In this document: in pieces, positions 16,551-25,866 of the stretch
Position numbering within the stretch: the first letter of the stretch is position 1
Layout of the letters: the number at the start of each line of letters is the position of its first letter
Notes under the pieces: model-generated
The model's database searches: none
What the model was told of the DNA's origin: nothing
The model's input: the letters and a program-made list of their open reading frames with translations, nothing else
Program-made: the position numbers and the translations under genes
Origin: Armatimonadota bacterium
Lineage (GTDB): Bacteria; Armatimonadota; Fimbriimonadia; Fimbriimonadales; Fimbriimonadaceae
Length of the DNA: 64,000 nt
Direction: 5' to 3'
NCBI GenBank assembly: GCA_016125185.1
Contig: WGMG01000006.1
Location: 1,240,001 to 1,304,000 of the forward strand

Positions 16551-17444
16551 CTACATCGTCTGGTAGAACCAGCGCTTGTTATTGACAATCATGCTCGGGT
16601 GCCAGTCGTGACCCCAATCGATCGTCTCCAGGTGCTTCTTTCCCGGCAAAGCGTCGAACGCCATTTGTAAATTGGGTGGTCGGCAAGATGGGTCGCGCAA
16701 ACCAACGAGCACGTGGGTCGGCTTGTCGCAGTACTCGGCCTGATAGATCGTGTCGTAGTAGCTGAGCGTGTTTAGCACCCGCTCACGGCCAATCGGAATG
16801 CCGTTCATAAAGTCGGCAAGCTCCTTCATCGGATAGCGATAGGCGTACTTCAGGACCGAATCGCCCATGCCGCACATGAACGGCATGTCGGCGCAGACGG
16901 CTTTCACAAAAGGAACCCAAGCCCCGAGCCAAATGCTCATGCCTCCACCCTGGCTCATCCCCGAAACGCCGATCTGGTCTTCGTTCACCTGAACCTGAGC
17001 CTGAAAGATGCGCAGGGCGATCACGGCATCCTGGAACATCGAGCGAAAAACCCACGTTTCGGGATCGTCAGCCCCTTCGGAAAAGTAGCCGCGTTCCGGC
17101 TTATATGCTTCCTGATGAAAAGCATCTTCGCCATGAAAGTTGAACGACATGCTGACCATGCCCGTTCGAGTCCCGTATTCGTCCGGTAGTTTGGACTCCC
17201 GACCGTACGGCGGAACCCATAGAAAGCCGGGCAGGCGGCGTGCCCCTTCGGGATAGGCCAGCCAGCCGTGGCGGGCGCGGCCGGTAATCCCGGCAAAAGA
17301 GAATGTCTCGACCACGTGAGTGGGAGATTGATCTGGCACGACCCGAAAACTCGAAACCTTGAGCGGAAAATCCATCGCCTCCGCCACTGCGTCGGCCCAA
17401 AACTGCTGGAAATCCTCAGGCTTCTCGTACGGGAGTTCGATCAT
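16551..17444 (-). CDS. Acetyl-xylan-esterase/cephalosporin-C-deacetylase-like hydrolase
   Basis: A 297-residue alpha/beta hydrolase of the AXE1 type. The nucleophile elbow is GVSGMSQGGG, with serine in GMSQG. A tryptophan-rich entry segment (FHGEDAFHQEAY) and the C-terminal GHDWHP with the likely catalytic histidine are present, and GLRDPSCRPPNLQMAF carries the probable acid. No signal peptide is seen, so it would act in the cytoplasm, probably removing acetyl groups from imported oligosaccharides. I chose the ATG at 17444, which overlaps the stop of the NIL gene by four bases (ATGA). Confidence 0.8.
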   Translation of the reverse strand: MIELPYEKPEDFQQFWADAVAEAMDFPLKVSSFRVVPDQSPTHVVETFSFAGITGRARHGWLAYPEGARRLPGFLWVPPYGRESKLPDEYGTRTGMVSMSFNFHGEDAFHQEAYKPERGYFSEGADDPETWVFRSMFQDAVIALRIFQAQVQVNEDQIGVSGMSQGGGMSIWLGAWVPFVKAVCADMPFMCGMGDSVLKYAYRYPMKELADFMNGIPIGRERVLNTLSYYDTIYQAEYCDKPTHVLVGLRDPSCRPPNLQMAFDALPGKKHLETIDWGHDWHPSMIVNNKRWFYQTM

Positions 17445-17680
17445 GCACCGACAGCGCGTTGTTGAGATTCGACGTGGAGGCCTGTGGTCATGAGCCAAGC
17501 AATCGTTCGCTGGATGTCTTCGATTGCTCCAGAAAGCTCGATCTGCATGGAGCCGTAGTCGGTGTCCACGTTTGCCTTTACGATGTTGACCTTGACGTTA
17601 AAGTCTTTGCAGATTCGCCAAATCCAAGGCTCTTTGGCGGCATCGCTACCACCAGACACGTTTACCAGCACCGAAGTCAT
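17441..17680 (-). CDS. NIL-domain protein
   Basis: This 79-residue protein consists only of a NIL domain, an ACT-like ligand-binding fold known from the C terminus of methionine importer ATPases and from some ferredoxins. Visible features are EPWIWRICKDFNVKVNIVKANVD, the turn DYGSMQIELSG and the final AIEDIQRTIAWLMTTGLHVE. As a stand-alone domain it may bind an amino acid or sulfur compound and regulate a partner. It is followed by the esterase with a 4-base overlap, and faces the leuA-like gene across a 57-base divergent promoter region. Confidence 0.75.
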   Translation of the reverse strand: MTSVLVNVSGGSDAAKEPWIWRICKDFNVKVNIVKANVDTDYGSMQIELSGAIEDIQRTIAWLMTTGLHVESQQRAVGA

Positions 17681-17708
17681 TTCGGATCAAGTCTACCCCT
17701 CAAGGACG

Positions 17709-17714
17709 TATAAT
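17709..17714 (+). promoter_or_regulatory. Consensus -10 box for the leuA-like gene
   Basis: A perfect TATAAT lies 23 bases before the ATG at 17738. The predicted start would give a leader of about 17 bases with no Shine-Dalgarno, so there is no room for a leucine attenuator or T-box. Confidence 0.55.
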
Positions 17715-17737
17715 CCAATGTGAGAGTCTAAACGCAA

Positions 17738-18883
17738 ATGAGTACACGAGTTTATGTCTTCGACACAACGCTGAGAGATGGTGAGCAGAGCCCTGGGGTT
17801 CGACTCAGCCTTGACGAAAAGCTGGAGATCGGACATCAACTAGTGCGCCTAGGCGTGGACATCATCGAGGCCGGATTTCCCATTTCCTCGCCCGGCGACT
17901 TCGAGAGCGTGAACACCCTCGCTCGCGAATTGAAAGGCGTCACGATTTGCGGCCTGACGAGGGCTCGCCAGAAGGACATCGAAGTGGCGGCCGAGGCACT
18001 TCAACCCGCCGAGCGACGCCGCATCCATACCGGTTTGGGTGTGAGCGAAAACCACCTGGTTTACAAGCTCAAGATGAGTAAGGAAGAGGCGCTTGAGACC
18101 GGCGTGAAGGCCGTCAAGTGCGCCCGCCAGTTCACCGACGACATCGAGTACTTCATGGAAGACTCCGGCCGAGCCGATCTCGACTACGTTTATAAGGTGG
18201 TCGAAGAAGTCATCAAGGCCGGGGCCACGGTCATCAACGTGCCCGACACGACCGGCTTCACCTACCCGACCGAGTACTACAGCCTCATGAAGGGGATCGT
18301 CGACAACGTTCCCAACATCGATAAGGCGATTCTGAGTTGCCACTGCCACAACGACCTCGGCATGGCCACGGCCAATACCCTCAGCGGAGTTTTGGGCGGC
18401 GCAAGGCAAGTCGAGGTGACCGTCAATGGCATCGGCGAACGGGCCGGTAACACCGCGCTCGAAGAGGTCGTGATGGCGATGTACATTCGACGCGATAAGT
18501 TCGATATGGCGACGCGAATCGACACCACCCAGCTCATCCAGACTTCGCAGATGGTATCTCGGCTGACGGGCATGATGGTTCAGCGCAACAAGGCGGTGGT
18601 GGGCGCAAACGCCTACGCCCATAGCAGCGGCATCCACCAGGACGGTGTCCTGAAGGAACGTTCGACATACGAAATCATCGATCCGTCGCTGGTCGGCGCG
18701 CTGAAGAGCGAAATCGTGCTGACGGCGAGGTCAGGCCGACACGGCCTGAAGCACCGACTTCAGGAGCTTGGATACGAGTTCACGCCGGAGCGGTTCGAGC
18801 AGATTTACGCTCGATTCCTAGAGATCGCCGACACCGTAAAGGAAGTCAACGATGAGCACCTGCGCGAACTCGTTGCCAGTTAG
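17738..18883 (+). CDS. leuA: 2-isopropylmalate synthase-type enzyme without regulatory domain
   Basis: A 381-residue HMGL-like synthase. The N terminus has [17 protein letters not shown] with the metal-binding aspartate and catalytic arginine. It continues with ISCHCHND-type [31 protein letters not shown], and the linker [12 protein letters not shown]. These fit LeuA, making 2-isopropylmalate from 2-oxoisovalerate and acetyl-CoA. Normal LeuA has about 510 residues; the C-terminal leucine-binding domain is missing here and the gene ends cleanly. It could instead be a homocitrate or citramalate synthase. leuD is present in the window at 46464, which supports leucine synthesis. Confidence 0.78.
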   Translation: MSTRVYVFDTTLRDGEQSPGVRLSLDEKLEIGHQLVRLGVDIIEAGFPISSPGDFESVNTLARELKGVTICGLTRARQKDIEVAAEALQPAERRRIHTGLGVSENHLVYKLKMSKEEALETGVKAVKCARQFTDDIEYFMEDSGRADLDYVYKVVEEVIKAGATVINVPDTTGFTYPTEYYSLMKGIVDNVPNIDKAILSCHCHNDLGMATANTLSGVLGGARQVEVTVNGIGERAGNTALEEVVMAMYIRRDKFDMATRIDTTQLIQTSQMVSRLTGMMVQRNKAVVGANAYAHSSGIHQDGVLKERSTYEIIDPSLVGALKSEIVLTARSGRHGLKHRLQELGYEFTPERFEQIYARFLEIADTVKEVNDEHLRELVAS

Positions 18884-19611
18884 TTGACCCGGAAGGATTC
18901 GGCGACCTGTTTGTCGATGGTCGTCACCACTTCGGGAGATTCTTCGGTGATGAACCGGATCGAGTAGAGGTCCTTGCCGTTCGGGATGACGTAGCTGACT
19001 TGAGTGAAGTTGGCTCCGTCAACCAGTTGCCAAGTGTCCTGCATGCGCAGAGCTTGGCCGATCGGCAAGGTTACCTTGGTCGCCGTCGGCTTGGTCTTAA
19101 ACTGACCGTCTTCCGACTTTTCCGCGTCCTCCCAGTTCCAGTTTCCACCCTGGGATTGCTTCAAAACGTAGAACTGAGTCGGCTTCTCGCCGGGGATCGG
19201 CTTACTGCTGTTGATGCAGTGGATGATGATTCCCTTCTCTTTGAGCTTAGCAAGGGCTTCCGCTTCGGCCTTCTTCGCGTCTGCATCCATCTTGGCCGAC
19301 ATCTTGTTGAGGGCGTCCATCGCCGCCGCCGCATCTCCGTTGCCCGAATCGCCGCCTGATGGCATCGGAGGCATTCCGCCGTCACCACCGGACGACCCCA
19401 TGCCCGACATGAGATCGGCTTGACTCATGCTCGAAGAGACGCCGACCCGCCATCCCGACGGTACGCCGAGCGAGACGGTCTTATCGTCGCTATCGGCCTG
19501 AGTTGCTCCCGGCGGGAGCGCGAAAGCCGTCTTGGTTGTGTTGATAGCGGGGCCGCTGCTGCATCCGATCAAGGCGACCAGCGAAACCCCAAAAACGTAT
19601 GCCCGTTTCAT
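18880..19611 (-). CDS. Lipoprotein of unknown function
   Basis: Not recognised. The 243-residue protein has a lipoprotein signal (RAYVFGVSLVALIGCSSG, lipobox LIGC), then a beta-rich part (KTVSLGVPSGWRVGVSSS), a Gly/Met/Ser/Asp-rich low-complexity linker near residues 70-100, an Ala/Lys helix (AEAEALAKLKEKG), and a C-terminal beta domain (FTQVSYVIPNGKDLYSIRF). The pattern resembles substrate-free outer lipoproteins of the PsbP/DUF1795 kind, only weakly. It shares four bases with the convergent leuA end. It follows the E2 gene on the same strand after 40 bases and has its own TACTAT box. Confidence 0.6.
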   Translation of the reverse strand: MKRAYVFGVSLVALIGCSSGPAINTTKTAFALPPGATQADSDDKTVSLGVPSGWRVGVSSSMSQADLMSGMGSSGGDGGMPPMPSGGDSGNGDAAAAMDALNKMSAKMDADAKKAEAEALAKLKEKGIIIHCINSSKPIPGEKPTQFYVLKQSQGGNWNWEDAEKSEDGQFKTKPTATKVTLPIGQALRMQDTWQLVDGANFTQVSYVIPNGKDLYSIRFITEESPEVVTTIDKQVAESFRVN

Positions 19612-19616
19612 TCAGA

Positions 19617-19634
19617 TAATAGTACTAACTATTA
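19617..19634 (-). promoter_or_regulatory. Palindrome overlapping the lipoprotein promoter
   Basis: TAATAGT and ACTATTA form a perfect 7-bp inverted repeat around ACTA. It contains a TACTAT -10-like box seven bases before the ATG at 19611. It could be a small operator or simply an AT-rich promoter. Confidence 0.3.
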
Positions 19635-19651
19635 TTTGGCGAAGATGCATT

Positions 19652-20914
19652 TTATTTGAAGAAATCGAAATTCTGGAGCTTGTCTCGCACGCTTGCCAAA
19701 AAGGCCCCTGCCGCCATTCCATCGATGATCCGGTGATCGTAGGTCAGAACCAGGTGCATCACCGACCGAATCGCGATCATATCGTTGATGATGACAGGCA
19801 TCTTCTTGATGGCGTACGTACCGAGGATTCCGGCTTGCGGAGCATTGATCATTGGCGTACCGAAGAGCGCGCCGTACGTGCCCGGGTTGGTGAGGGTAAA
19901 CGTTCCGCCCTGCACGTCTTCCGGCTTCAGCGAGTTGCTTCGAGCCTTCTTGGCGATGCCTTCGAGGTCTTTTGCAATGTCGATCAACGTCTTCTTGTGG
20001 CAGTCCTTGATGACGGGAACGATCAGGCCGCCCTCGCCCTTTGCGCCAAGCGCGACGGCGACGCCCATATGCACGGCGTTGTTCTTCAGGACGTTTCCGT
20101 CCGCCTGCAAGGCGGAGTTGACGCCAGGAAATTCCAGAAGCGCCTCGGTCAGCGCCTTGATGAAGAACGGCGTGTAGGTGAGCTTGACACCGTAGGTGGA
20201 TTGGAACGACTCTTTGTTCTTCTCGCGGAACTGCACCATGTTGGTCACGTCCACTTCGGTGACTGTGGAAACCGTGGGAACCTGCGAAGACCTCACCATG
20301 TGGTCGGCGATCATCTTGCGCATGCCAACCAGAGGAATGACCTCCTGATCGGGACCTGCAACAGTCGGCGCCACCGGCTTGGGTTGGGGTGCGGCTGTCG
20401 GAGCCGCTTTCGGCGTTCCGCCGGACTGCAGGTAGCTCTCGACATCCTTCTTGGTGACGCGTCCACCATCGCCCGAACCGACGATGCTCGCCAGGGTCGC
20501 TTCTGTAAGCTGATGTTCCTTGGCCATGGCGCGCACGACCGGGGTGTACCACTTCTTCTCGCCCGAACCGGCCGATACCGGCTCGATCACGGGCGCAGGA
20601 GATGCCGCCGCCGGAGCCGTTTCCTTAACTGGCTCGGGCTTGGCTTCCGCCTTTGGAGCGGACGCAACCGCACCGCCCTCGGTTTCGATGAAGCCCATGG
20701 CTTCGAACACTTTGACGGGGGAGCCTTCGGGGATGGCGATTTCGGCCAACACTCCCGAGGCAGGGGCTTGGAGTTCGGTATTCACCTTATCCGTCATGAT
20801 CTCAACGACCGGCTCGTCTTCCTTGACCGCATCGCCAACGTTCTTAAGCCAGCGGCTGACGGTTCCTTCGTGAACGGACTCGCCAAGCTCGGGCATCAAG
20901 ATCTCTACGCGCAT
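19652..20914 (-). CDS. 2-oxoacid dehydrogenase E2, dihydrolipoamide acyltransferase
   Basis: A 420-residue E2 with all three domains. The N-terminal lipoyl domain carries the lipoylated lysine in MTDKVNTE (about residue 43). An Ala/Pro linker leads to a peripheral subunit-binding domain (YTPVVRAMAKEHQL... GSGDGGRVTKKDV). The catalytic domain ends with HLVLTYDHRIIDGMAAGAFL, with the active-site His and Asp-Gly. It would transfer acyl groups to CoA in a pyruvate, branched-chain or oxoglutarate complex. DKVNTE is common in branched-chain or multi-substrate E2s. E1 and E3 are not in the window. It starts four bases after the phenylalanine hydroxylase stop. Confidence 0.9.
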   Translation of the reverse strand: MRVEILMPELGESVHEGTVSRWLKNVGDAVKEDEPVVEIMTDKVNTELQAPASGVLAEIAIPEGSPVKVFEAMGFIETEGGAVASAPKAEAKPEPVKETAPAAASPAPVIEPVSAGSGEKKWYTPVVRAMAKEHQLTEATLASIVGSGDGGRVTKKDVESYLQSGGTPKAAPTAAPQPKPVAPTVAGPDQEVIPLVGMRKMIADHMVRSSQVPTVSTVTEVDVTNMVQFREKNKESFQSTYGVKLTYTPFFIKALTEALLEFPGVNSALQADGNVLKNNAVHMGVAVALGAKGEGGLIVPVIKDCHKKTLIDIAKDLEGIAKKARSNSLKPEDVQGGTFTLTNPGTYGALFGTPMINAPQAGILGTYAIKKMPVIINDMIAIRSVMHLVLTYDHRIIDGMAAGAFLASVRDKLQNFDFFK

Positions 20915-20918
20915 TATT

Positions 20919-21872
20919 TTAGTTTACCGAGCCTGATGCGTTGGCTAATGCAATGTCGCCCGCATTCATGAAACTCTTGAGGTCTTCCTCATTGACCAGG
21001 GGCTCGCCAGGCGAGACGTTGTCGAGACGGCCATCCTTCATCCAATGCTCAAGTTCATCGACAAGCGAGAACAGGTGGTCGAAGGATTCGACCCAGAACA
21101 AGAGCGGCTGATAGTGATCGATTTCAAAGTATTGGTTGATCACCCACTCCAGTTGGATCGGGTAACGCTGGACGTGGGGCGACTCGATGCAGTGCTCGAT
21201 TTCTCCGTACGAACTTAGTAGCCCGCTTCCGTAGACCTTGAGGCCATCCTTCCCTTTCATTAGGCCGAATTCGATGGTGAACCAGAAGAACCGAGCCATC
21301 GCTTTGATGATGCTTTCCAGTCGGAGGAGTTTCTCGCTCTCGTCCTTGATTCCCGATCCGATCTCGGCGGCCAAGTGGGCAAGTTCGCCAAATCGAACCA
21401 GTGTATCGGCAAACGCCTTGTCGGTGTGCATCGGCACGTGCCCAGCGATGTCGTGAAAAATGTCCGGCTCAGGCAGGTAGTCGAGTTTGTCGGCCCGGCG
21501 AATCGTGATCGTTGTCGGAAAATCGCGGTTTCGCAAGCAGTCGAAGAAGAGAAAAGCCGGAACGTAGCCTGCGACGGCTTTCGCCTTGAATCCGGTCAAA
21601 GGATTCAAAAATCGGTTAACGTCTTCGAGCTTCGGAACCTGGTTCGGGTCGAGACATAGCGACGAAATTCCTTTCAGAAAATGCTCGTTGGCGTACTTCT
21701 GCCACCGGGGAAGCATGCGAGCATAGAGCTGACGCCAAGCCTCGTGGTTAGACTCGGTGTACAGTTCAAACGGCTGATGAATGTACAGTTGGCCGTGGGC
21801 TTTGGCATCCTCGATGAAAGGAGCCTCGGTGGTGGTTAAACCTCGAACGCCATTGTTCGTCGTCGTGCTCAT
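20919..21872 (-). CDS. phhA: Phenylalanine 4-hydroxylase
   Basis: A 317-residue biopterin-dependent aromatic amino acid hydroxylase, making tyrosine from phenylalanine in the cytoplasm. The iron ligands are in DIFHDIAGHVPMH (two histidines); the glutamate ligand is probably in WFTIEFGLMK. Further family stretches are TGFKAKAVAGYVPAFLFFDCLRNRDFPTTITIRR and LLSSYGEIEHC. The length suits a bacterial enzyme with a short N-terminal extension and no ACT domain. A TAAAAT box lies six bases before the ATG, indicating a leaderless start. The E2 gene follows closely, so both may act in aromatic or branched-chain amino acid breakdown. Confidence 0.9.
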   Translation of the reverse strand: MSTTTNNGVRGLTTTEAPFIEDAKAHGQLYIHQPFELYTESNHEAWRQLYARMLPRWQKYANEHFLKGISSLCLDPNQVPKLEDVNRFLNPLTGFKAKAVAGYVPAFLFFDCLRNRDFPTTITIRRADKLDYLPEPDIFHDIAGHVPMHTDKAFADTLVRFGELAHLAAEIGSGIKDESEKLLRLESIIKAMARFFWFTIEFGLMKGKDGLKVYGSGLLSSYGEIEHCIESPHVQRYPIQLEWVINQYFEIDHYQPLLFWVESFDHLFSLVDELEHWMKDGRLDNVSPGEPLVNEEDLKSFMNAGDIALANASGSVN

Positions 21873-21878
21873 TCCATT

Positions 21879-21884
21879 ATTTTA
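21879..21884 (-). promoter_or_regulatory. -10 box TAAAAT, leaderless start of phhA
   Basis: On the minus strand TAAAAT is separated from the ATG at 21872 by the six bases AATGGA, with no ribosome site. Confidence 0.5.
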
Positions 21885-21895
21885 GGACGCCGAGA

Positions 21896-22264
21896 TCAGT
21901 AAACTCGACGCTCTTCCTGCCGTTTCTTGCGAACTTTGTACAAAGCGACGCCAACGGTGCAAAGGATGGGAATAATCAGAGCCGCGTAGTGACTCCAAAG
22001 GGCCTTTCGGCTGAGAACGGTTTCGACATAGGCAAACGAGCGAAGGAAGGAGACCCGCTGAATGCCAAGAAGAATGGCGATGCCAAGCGGAGCAAAGCAC
22101 CACTTCCACCATTTTGCTTCTTTGTCGTAGTTCGCTTCGTAGCGATACGCGCCGATGAACATCATCACCCCGAAAAAGGAGAAGATGAGCGGAACGATCA
22201 ATATCTCCATCATGCCCTGAGGACTGCCGGTCGGGCTGGAGATGTCGGGATTGAAAAAGTCCAT
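21896..22264 (-). CDS. Small membrane protein of unknown function
   Basis: Not recognised. It has 122 residues and three likely membrane helices (ILIVPLIFSFFGVMMFIGAY, WCFAPLGIAILLGIQ and YAALIIPILCTVGVALY), separated by a charged loop with a Trp-Lys patch, and ends in a strongly basic tail (KVRKKRQEERR). The positive-inside rule puts the C terminus in the cytoplasm. It starts eight bases after a CATAAT box and lies 23 bases before phhA on the same strand, so co-transcription is possible. Confidence 0.55.
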   Translation of the reverse strand: MDFFNPDISSPTGSPQGMMEILIVPLIFSFFGVMMFIGAYRYEANYDKEAKWWKWCFAPLGIAILLGIQRVSFLRSFAYVETVLSRKALWSHYAALIIPILCTVGVALYKVRKKRQEERRVY

Positions 22265-22365
22265 CTATCCCTATTATGAGCAGGATGCGTGCCAATCAGG
22301 ATAAGGATGCAAAAGGAATCGTGACTTATCGATTCGAATTCGACAATGAGATTGGCAGTCAGGAC

Positions 22366-22389
22366 TAACGGTCTAGTCGGAGACCGTTA
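22366..22389 (-). terminator. Possible hairpin after lipoprotein gene
   Basis: A 9-bp perfect stem (TAACGGTCT/AGACCGTTA, 6-base loop) lies in the 179-base gap downstream of the lipoprotein gene ending at 22444. It lacks a T-run, so termination is uncertain. I see nothing else in this gap. Confidence 0.4.
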
Positions 22390-22443
22390 ACTAGGTAGAG
22401 CCCTCCCAAACCATTCGTCCGAAAGGGCTTCCAACGCTTTGTC

Positions 22444-22728
22444 CTAGCCGCCTGGAGCCTTGGTGGGGGCTCCTCCGGTGAGAACTTCCGGTGGAGGCGT
22501 CTTACCCGCCTTCTGGTACAGTTCCTCGATTCGCTTTTTCTTGGCGTCGGCCGGCATACTCGATCCGTTGATGAGCTTTACCTGCTCTTCAACCGGCATC
22601 TTATCGAAGGCGGCTTTGACTTCTTCGTTCGAACCGCCCGAGGGGGCCATGCCCATGCTGCATCCGACGACGCACGCCGCGATTGTGCAGAGAGCCAGGA
22701 CCTGAAGGTTGAGTTTGATGGTTGGCAT
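22444..22728 (-). CDS. Small lipoprotein of unknown function
   Basis: A 94-residue lipoprotein starting at the ATG at 22728, with signal LNLQVLALCTIAACVVGCSMG and lipobox VVGC. The mature part is short and polar: a Gly/Ser stretch, a helical segment (NEEVKAAFDKMPVEEQVKLI), and a Pro-rich tail. No known domain was recognised. A weaker in-frame start 14 codons upstream would disrupt the signal peptide. It follows the pilin-like gene after a terminator-like hairpin, so it is probably transcribed separately or at reduced level. Confidence 0.6.
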   Translation of the reverse strand: MPTIKLNLQVLALCTIAACVVGCSMGMAPSGGSNEEVKAAFDKMPVEEQVKLINGSSMPADAKKKRIEELYQKAGKTPPPEVLTGGAPTKAPGG

Positions 22729-22751
22729 TTCGTTTTGAATATCCTTTTCTC

Positions 22752-22785
22752 GACAGAAAGTCCGGCCCACTCATGCGGACCGGAC
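22752..22785 (-). terminator. Terminator-like hairpin after pilin-like gene
   Basis: GTCCGGTCC pairs with GGGCCGGAC around an 8-base loop (22760-22785, one G-T pair). On the minus strand it is followed by TTTCTG. It lies ten bases after the stop of the pilin-like gene. Confidence 0.6.
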
Positions 22786-22795
22786 ATCGATGTTC

Positions 22796-23734
22796 TTACT
22801 GGTTGTTGGCGTTAGCCAGACTGGTGCCCCAGAAGACCCAAAGGGTTCCTGCGTCGCTTGCCGGCGAGACGTACTGCTCGTTATTGCAGTTCGCGCACTT
22901 CCAAGCATCGTTCTGCTCGGTCAGGCCGTTCGGGTGAAGAGCGCCCCACTTCAGGTTCTTGACGTGGCTGTCGAAGAACATCGCGTTCGAGCTCTCAGGA
23001 TACATACCCTTGTAGTTCTGTCCCCAAACCGTCGGGCCAAGCGTGTCGCCGAACTCCCAGTTCTTGTGGGTCGGACCGTCGATCAGCATGATCGCCTTGG
23101 CAACGCTCGTGAACGTCGCGCTAGCCGGGCCGATGCCGTTAAGGCCGTCGCCACCACCAGGACCCGAGGTCATGTTTGCGCCGGGGTGCGAGTAGCCACC
23201 CGTACCGCCGCCGGTCGGACAGCCGCCGCCCTTATAGCCCCACATATCCGGGTTCAGCATGTAGTCGGTCTCTGGATAGATGTCCTTCCATCGCTGATAG
23301 GAGCTTTGGTAGGTCAAACCAGTTCCGTAGATGCTGTTACCGATAGCAACGCACGGATCGTTCGGCGCTTTGGCGTAGGATTGACCCCAAAGAACGATCT
23401 GCTCATCGAACAGAGCGTGCTGGATGGATCCTTCGGTGTACGGGCTGGACGGGTTCTTCCAAATCTGTCGGTTCTTGGTGTACGGCTGAAGCTTGGCGGC
23501 AAAAATGTAGGTTTCGGTTTCAGCGTTGTAGACGGGAACGTCCGGCAGTAGGTCGTCATTGTCACCCGTGTAAATGTAGGTGGCGGTACCAATCTGCTTC
23601 AGGTTGGAAATGTCGGATGCCTTCTTAGCGGCAACCTTCGCCTGGGCGAAGACCGGGAAGAGGATCGCGGCGAGAATCGCGATGATCGCGATAACGACGA
23701 GTAGTTCGATGAGCGTGAAAGCTCGATTTTTCAT
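22796..23734 (-). CDS. Pilin-like protein with class III signal peptide (DUF1559-like)
   Basis: A 312-residue protein with leader MKNRA and the helix [20 protein letters not shown], cut by prepilin peptidase before the Phe. The head begins with [23 protein letters not shown], the conserved pattern of the large pseudopilin family in Armatimonadota and Planctomycetes, and closes with a [15 protein letters not shown] motif typical of its C terminus. A Gly-rich loop lies near residues 175-205. The gene starts inside the last codons of the amylase gene (ATGA overlap) and has a good AGGAG ribosome site, so it is probably part of the lacI-amylase operon. Confidence 0.85.
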   Translation of the reverse strand: MKNRAFTLIELLVVIAIIAILAAILFPVFAQAKVAAKKASDISNLKQIGTATYIYTGDNDDLLPDVPVYNAETETYIFAAKLQPYTKNRQIWKNPSSPYTEGSIQHALFDEQIVLWGQSYAKAPNDPCVAIGNSIYGTGLTYQSSYQRWKDIYPETDYMLNPDMWGYKGGGCPTGGGTGGYSHPGANMTSGPGGGDGLNGIGPASATFTSVAKAIMLIDGPTHKNWEFGDTLGPTVWGQNYKGMYPESSNAMFFDSHVKNLKWGALHPNGLTEQNDAWKCANCNNEQYVSPASDAGTLWVFWGTSLANANNQ

Positions 23735-25866
23735 GATTTTGTTTGGCTCCTAGTATTAAGATTCGCTCGGCGTTGAACCGAATCCCGCTTGGCCGAAGGC
23801 CCATGCGAGAGCGATGTATTGCTAAATGAACGGCTGACCAAAATCGCGAAGGATTTCGGCTTCACCTTAATTTCGATTGGTCGGGCGGGTGCCTTGTAGG
23901 CTGTCCCCGTGAATGCGTCGAAAAGCCCCTTCTTCGCCAGTTTTTGCACTGACGGTGGGACGTTGATTGAAATCGTTTGCGCCTGATCGGAGCGGTTGAA
24001 GGCAACCACGGCCGCATCCTTCTCACCGACGCGGGCGAAAGCGCCGGTTTGGCCACTAGTTTCGATGAACTCGGCATCGCCGGTCGAAAAGGCATTGGTC
24101 GTCTTGCGAACCTGGATCAGCTTCTTATAGAAGCGGAGCATATCGTTGTCCTGGGTCGCGCTCTTCCAATCCATGCCGTACCGGTTGTCGGGGTCCTTGC
24201 CGCCTTCCATGCCAAGTTCGTCCCCGTAATAGATCGACGGCTCGCCGATCCACGTAAACTGGATCGCCGCGCCGAGCTTCGCCAGGTCCCGGTCGCCGCC
24301 GCACTCGGTGAGAAAGCGCGGCGTGTCGTGCGAGCCGAGTAGGTTCATCATGTTGCGGCTCACTTGAGGCGGATAGCTCTTGTGAACGCGCATCAGCGAT
24401 GCGGCGAACTGGGCGGCGTCCTCGGAGCCCTTCGCCACGAAGCGAATCGCCGCATCGCGGAACTGGTAGTTCATGACGGAATCAAATTGGTCGCCTTGAA
24501 GCCAAGGATTGCCGTCACCCCAAATCTCTCCCACGATCCATTCAGTCGGGTTGAGCGATTTCACGTATGGCCGCATCACCCGCCAGAAGTTCATGTCGAC
24601 TTCGTTGGCAACGTCTAGGCGCATGCCTCGGATGCCGACGTCCTGAATCCAGTACTTGCAGACGCTTAGCAGGTAGTCGCGAGTGGCGGGGTTAACGGTG
24701 TTCAGCTTCGGCATCGAGGGGAAGCCGTACCACGCCTCGTAATTGGGATTCTCGCCCACCTTGATCGGGAACGACTTAGGGAAATACCAATTCTTGTAGG
24801 GGCTGTTCGCGCCATTCTTGACGAGGTCCTGGAACATCTTGGTTCCCGGTGAAGTGTGGTTGAAGGCGAAGTCGAGAATCGTCGAAATGCCGTTTCGCTT
24901 CAGGTCGCTCGTGAGCTTCTTGAACTCGGCATTCGTTCCGAACTGAGGATCGACCACCATATAGTCGTCGGCCTCGTAGCGGTGGTTTGAAGGCGACTTG
25001 AAGATCGGGTTAAAGTAGATAGCGGTAATGCCAAGGTCCTTCAGGTATCCCATCCGCTTTTCGACGCCGGCAACATCACCACCGAAGCGGTTGTACCAAG
25101 TCGGCTTCGCATCCCAGGGCATCACATCCTTGGGGTCATTGGACCGGTCACCATTTTCAAATCGATCCGGAAAGATTTGATAGATGACCGACCCCTCAAC
25201 CCACACAGGCACTTCGAATGGTCTGTAAGTCTTTGCCACCACGCGGATGGGCTTTGAGGGAAAGACCTCGTTCGCCTTTCCGTCATTGCAGACGAAAGAA
25301 ATCGAGAGGTCTTTTTTACGATTCCACGGAAAGTCGGCTCGGTGGTACTCGTAAACGTCATCGGCGTGGTCGATTGTGGTGGCAATCCGCTTGTTGTTAA
25401 TCTCGGCGGTCACCGTCTTGATGTCGCCGAGTCTAGTGCGCAACAGGACCGAGGCGGTTTCGCCATCGACATTAAAGTAAGGAAGGCTGGCGCTGGTTGC
25501 GAGGGCGGAGCTCGCGATCATGCCATCGCCCCGCTTAGCCGGATTCGAGAAGTCGGGCGGCACGATCATGAGCAGCGAATTGATATTGCCGTTGCCGTCG
25601 TCTTCGTTCTTGGCCGCCTTAGGGTCGGTCAGCCATTCCTCGCCGTCCCGCACGAACTTATAGTAGTACCGACCGTACTTGAGGTCAAGGTCCACTGACC
25701 AGGTTCGGCCGTCTGCTTCCGCTTTCATCGGAGTCGCATCTTTGTTCCAGCTATTAAAAGTCCCCGCCAACGAGACTGACTTTGCAGGCTTATCCGAAAC
25801 CAAGACGAAGTGATGGCGCACCGTGCCTAGCGCTTGAGCCAGCAGAAGAACGCCGAGGGTCGTCAT
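23731..25866 (-). CDS. GH13 alpha-amylase/neopullulanase-like enzyme
   Basis: A 711-residue glycoside hydrolase. After a short hydrophobic N terminus comes a CBM48/E-set domain ([17 protein letters not shown]), a second beta domain, and the GH13 barrel. Conserved regions are LDFAFNHTS (I), [10 protein letters not shown] with nucleophile Asp418 (II), VGEIWGD with acid/base Glu447 (III), and LLGSHDTPR with Asp514 (IV). The domain order resembles cyclomaltodextrinase/neopullulanase, acting on alpha-1,4-glucans. A signal peptide is weak, so periplasmic location is only probable. It overlaps lacI by four bases upstream and the pilin-like gene downstream. Confidence 0.9.
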   Translation of the reverse strand: MTTLGVLLLAQALGTVRHHFVLVSDKPAKSVSLAGTFNSWNKDATPMKAEADGRTWSVDLDLKYGRYYYKFVRDGEEWLTDPKAAKNEDDGNGNINSLLMIVPPDFSNPAKRGDGMIASSALATSASLPYFNVDGETASVLLRTRLGDIKTVTAEINNKRIATTIDHADDVYEYHRADFPWNRKKDLSISFVCNDGKANEVFPSKPIRVVAKTYRPFEVPVWVEGSVIYQIFPDRFENGDRSNDPKDVMPWDAKPTWYNRFGGDVAGVEKRMGYLKDLGITAIYFNPIFKSPSNHRYEADDYMVVDPQFGTNAEFKKLTSDLKRNGISTILDFAFNHTSPGTKMFQDLVKNGANSPYKNWYFPKSFPIKVGENPNYEAWYGFPSMPKLNTVNPATRDYLLSVCKYWIQDVGIRGMRLDVANEVDMNFWRVMRPYVKSLNPTEWIVGEIWGDGNPWLQGDQFDSVMNYQFRDAAIRFVAKGSEDAAQFAASLMRVHKSYPPQVSRNMMNLLGSHDTPRFLTECGGDRDLAKLGAAIQFTWIGEPSIYYGDELGMEGGKDPDNRYGMDWKSATQDNDMLRFYKKLIQVRKTTNAFSTGDAEFIETSGQTGAFARVGEKDAAVVAFNRSDQAQTISINVPPSVQKLAKKGLFDAFTGTAYKAPARPIEIKVKPKSFAILVSRSFSNTSLSHGPSAKRDSVQRRANLNTRSQTKS

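Noticed and set aside
17681-17737. Leucine attenuator or T-box in front of the leuA-type gene
   Set aside because: The predicted leader is about 17 bases, too short for either; no leader peptide with leucine codons.
19532-20971. Long open frame on the plus strand across the E2 gene
   Set aside because: It is rich in His, Arg and Asp with no family motifs and lies opposite a gene with clear lipoyl and acyltransferase domains; a shadow of GC-rich coding.
22796-23734. Frameshift fusing amylase and pilin-like protein
   Set aside because: The overlap is a normal ATGA junction with a good ribosome site; both proteins are complete.
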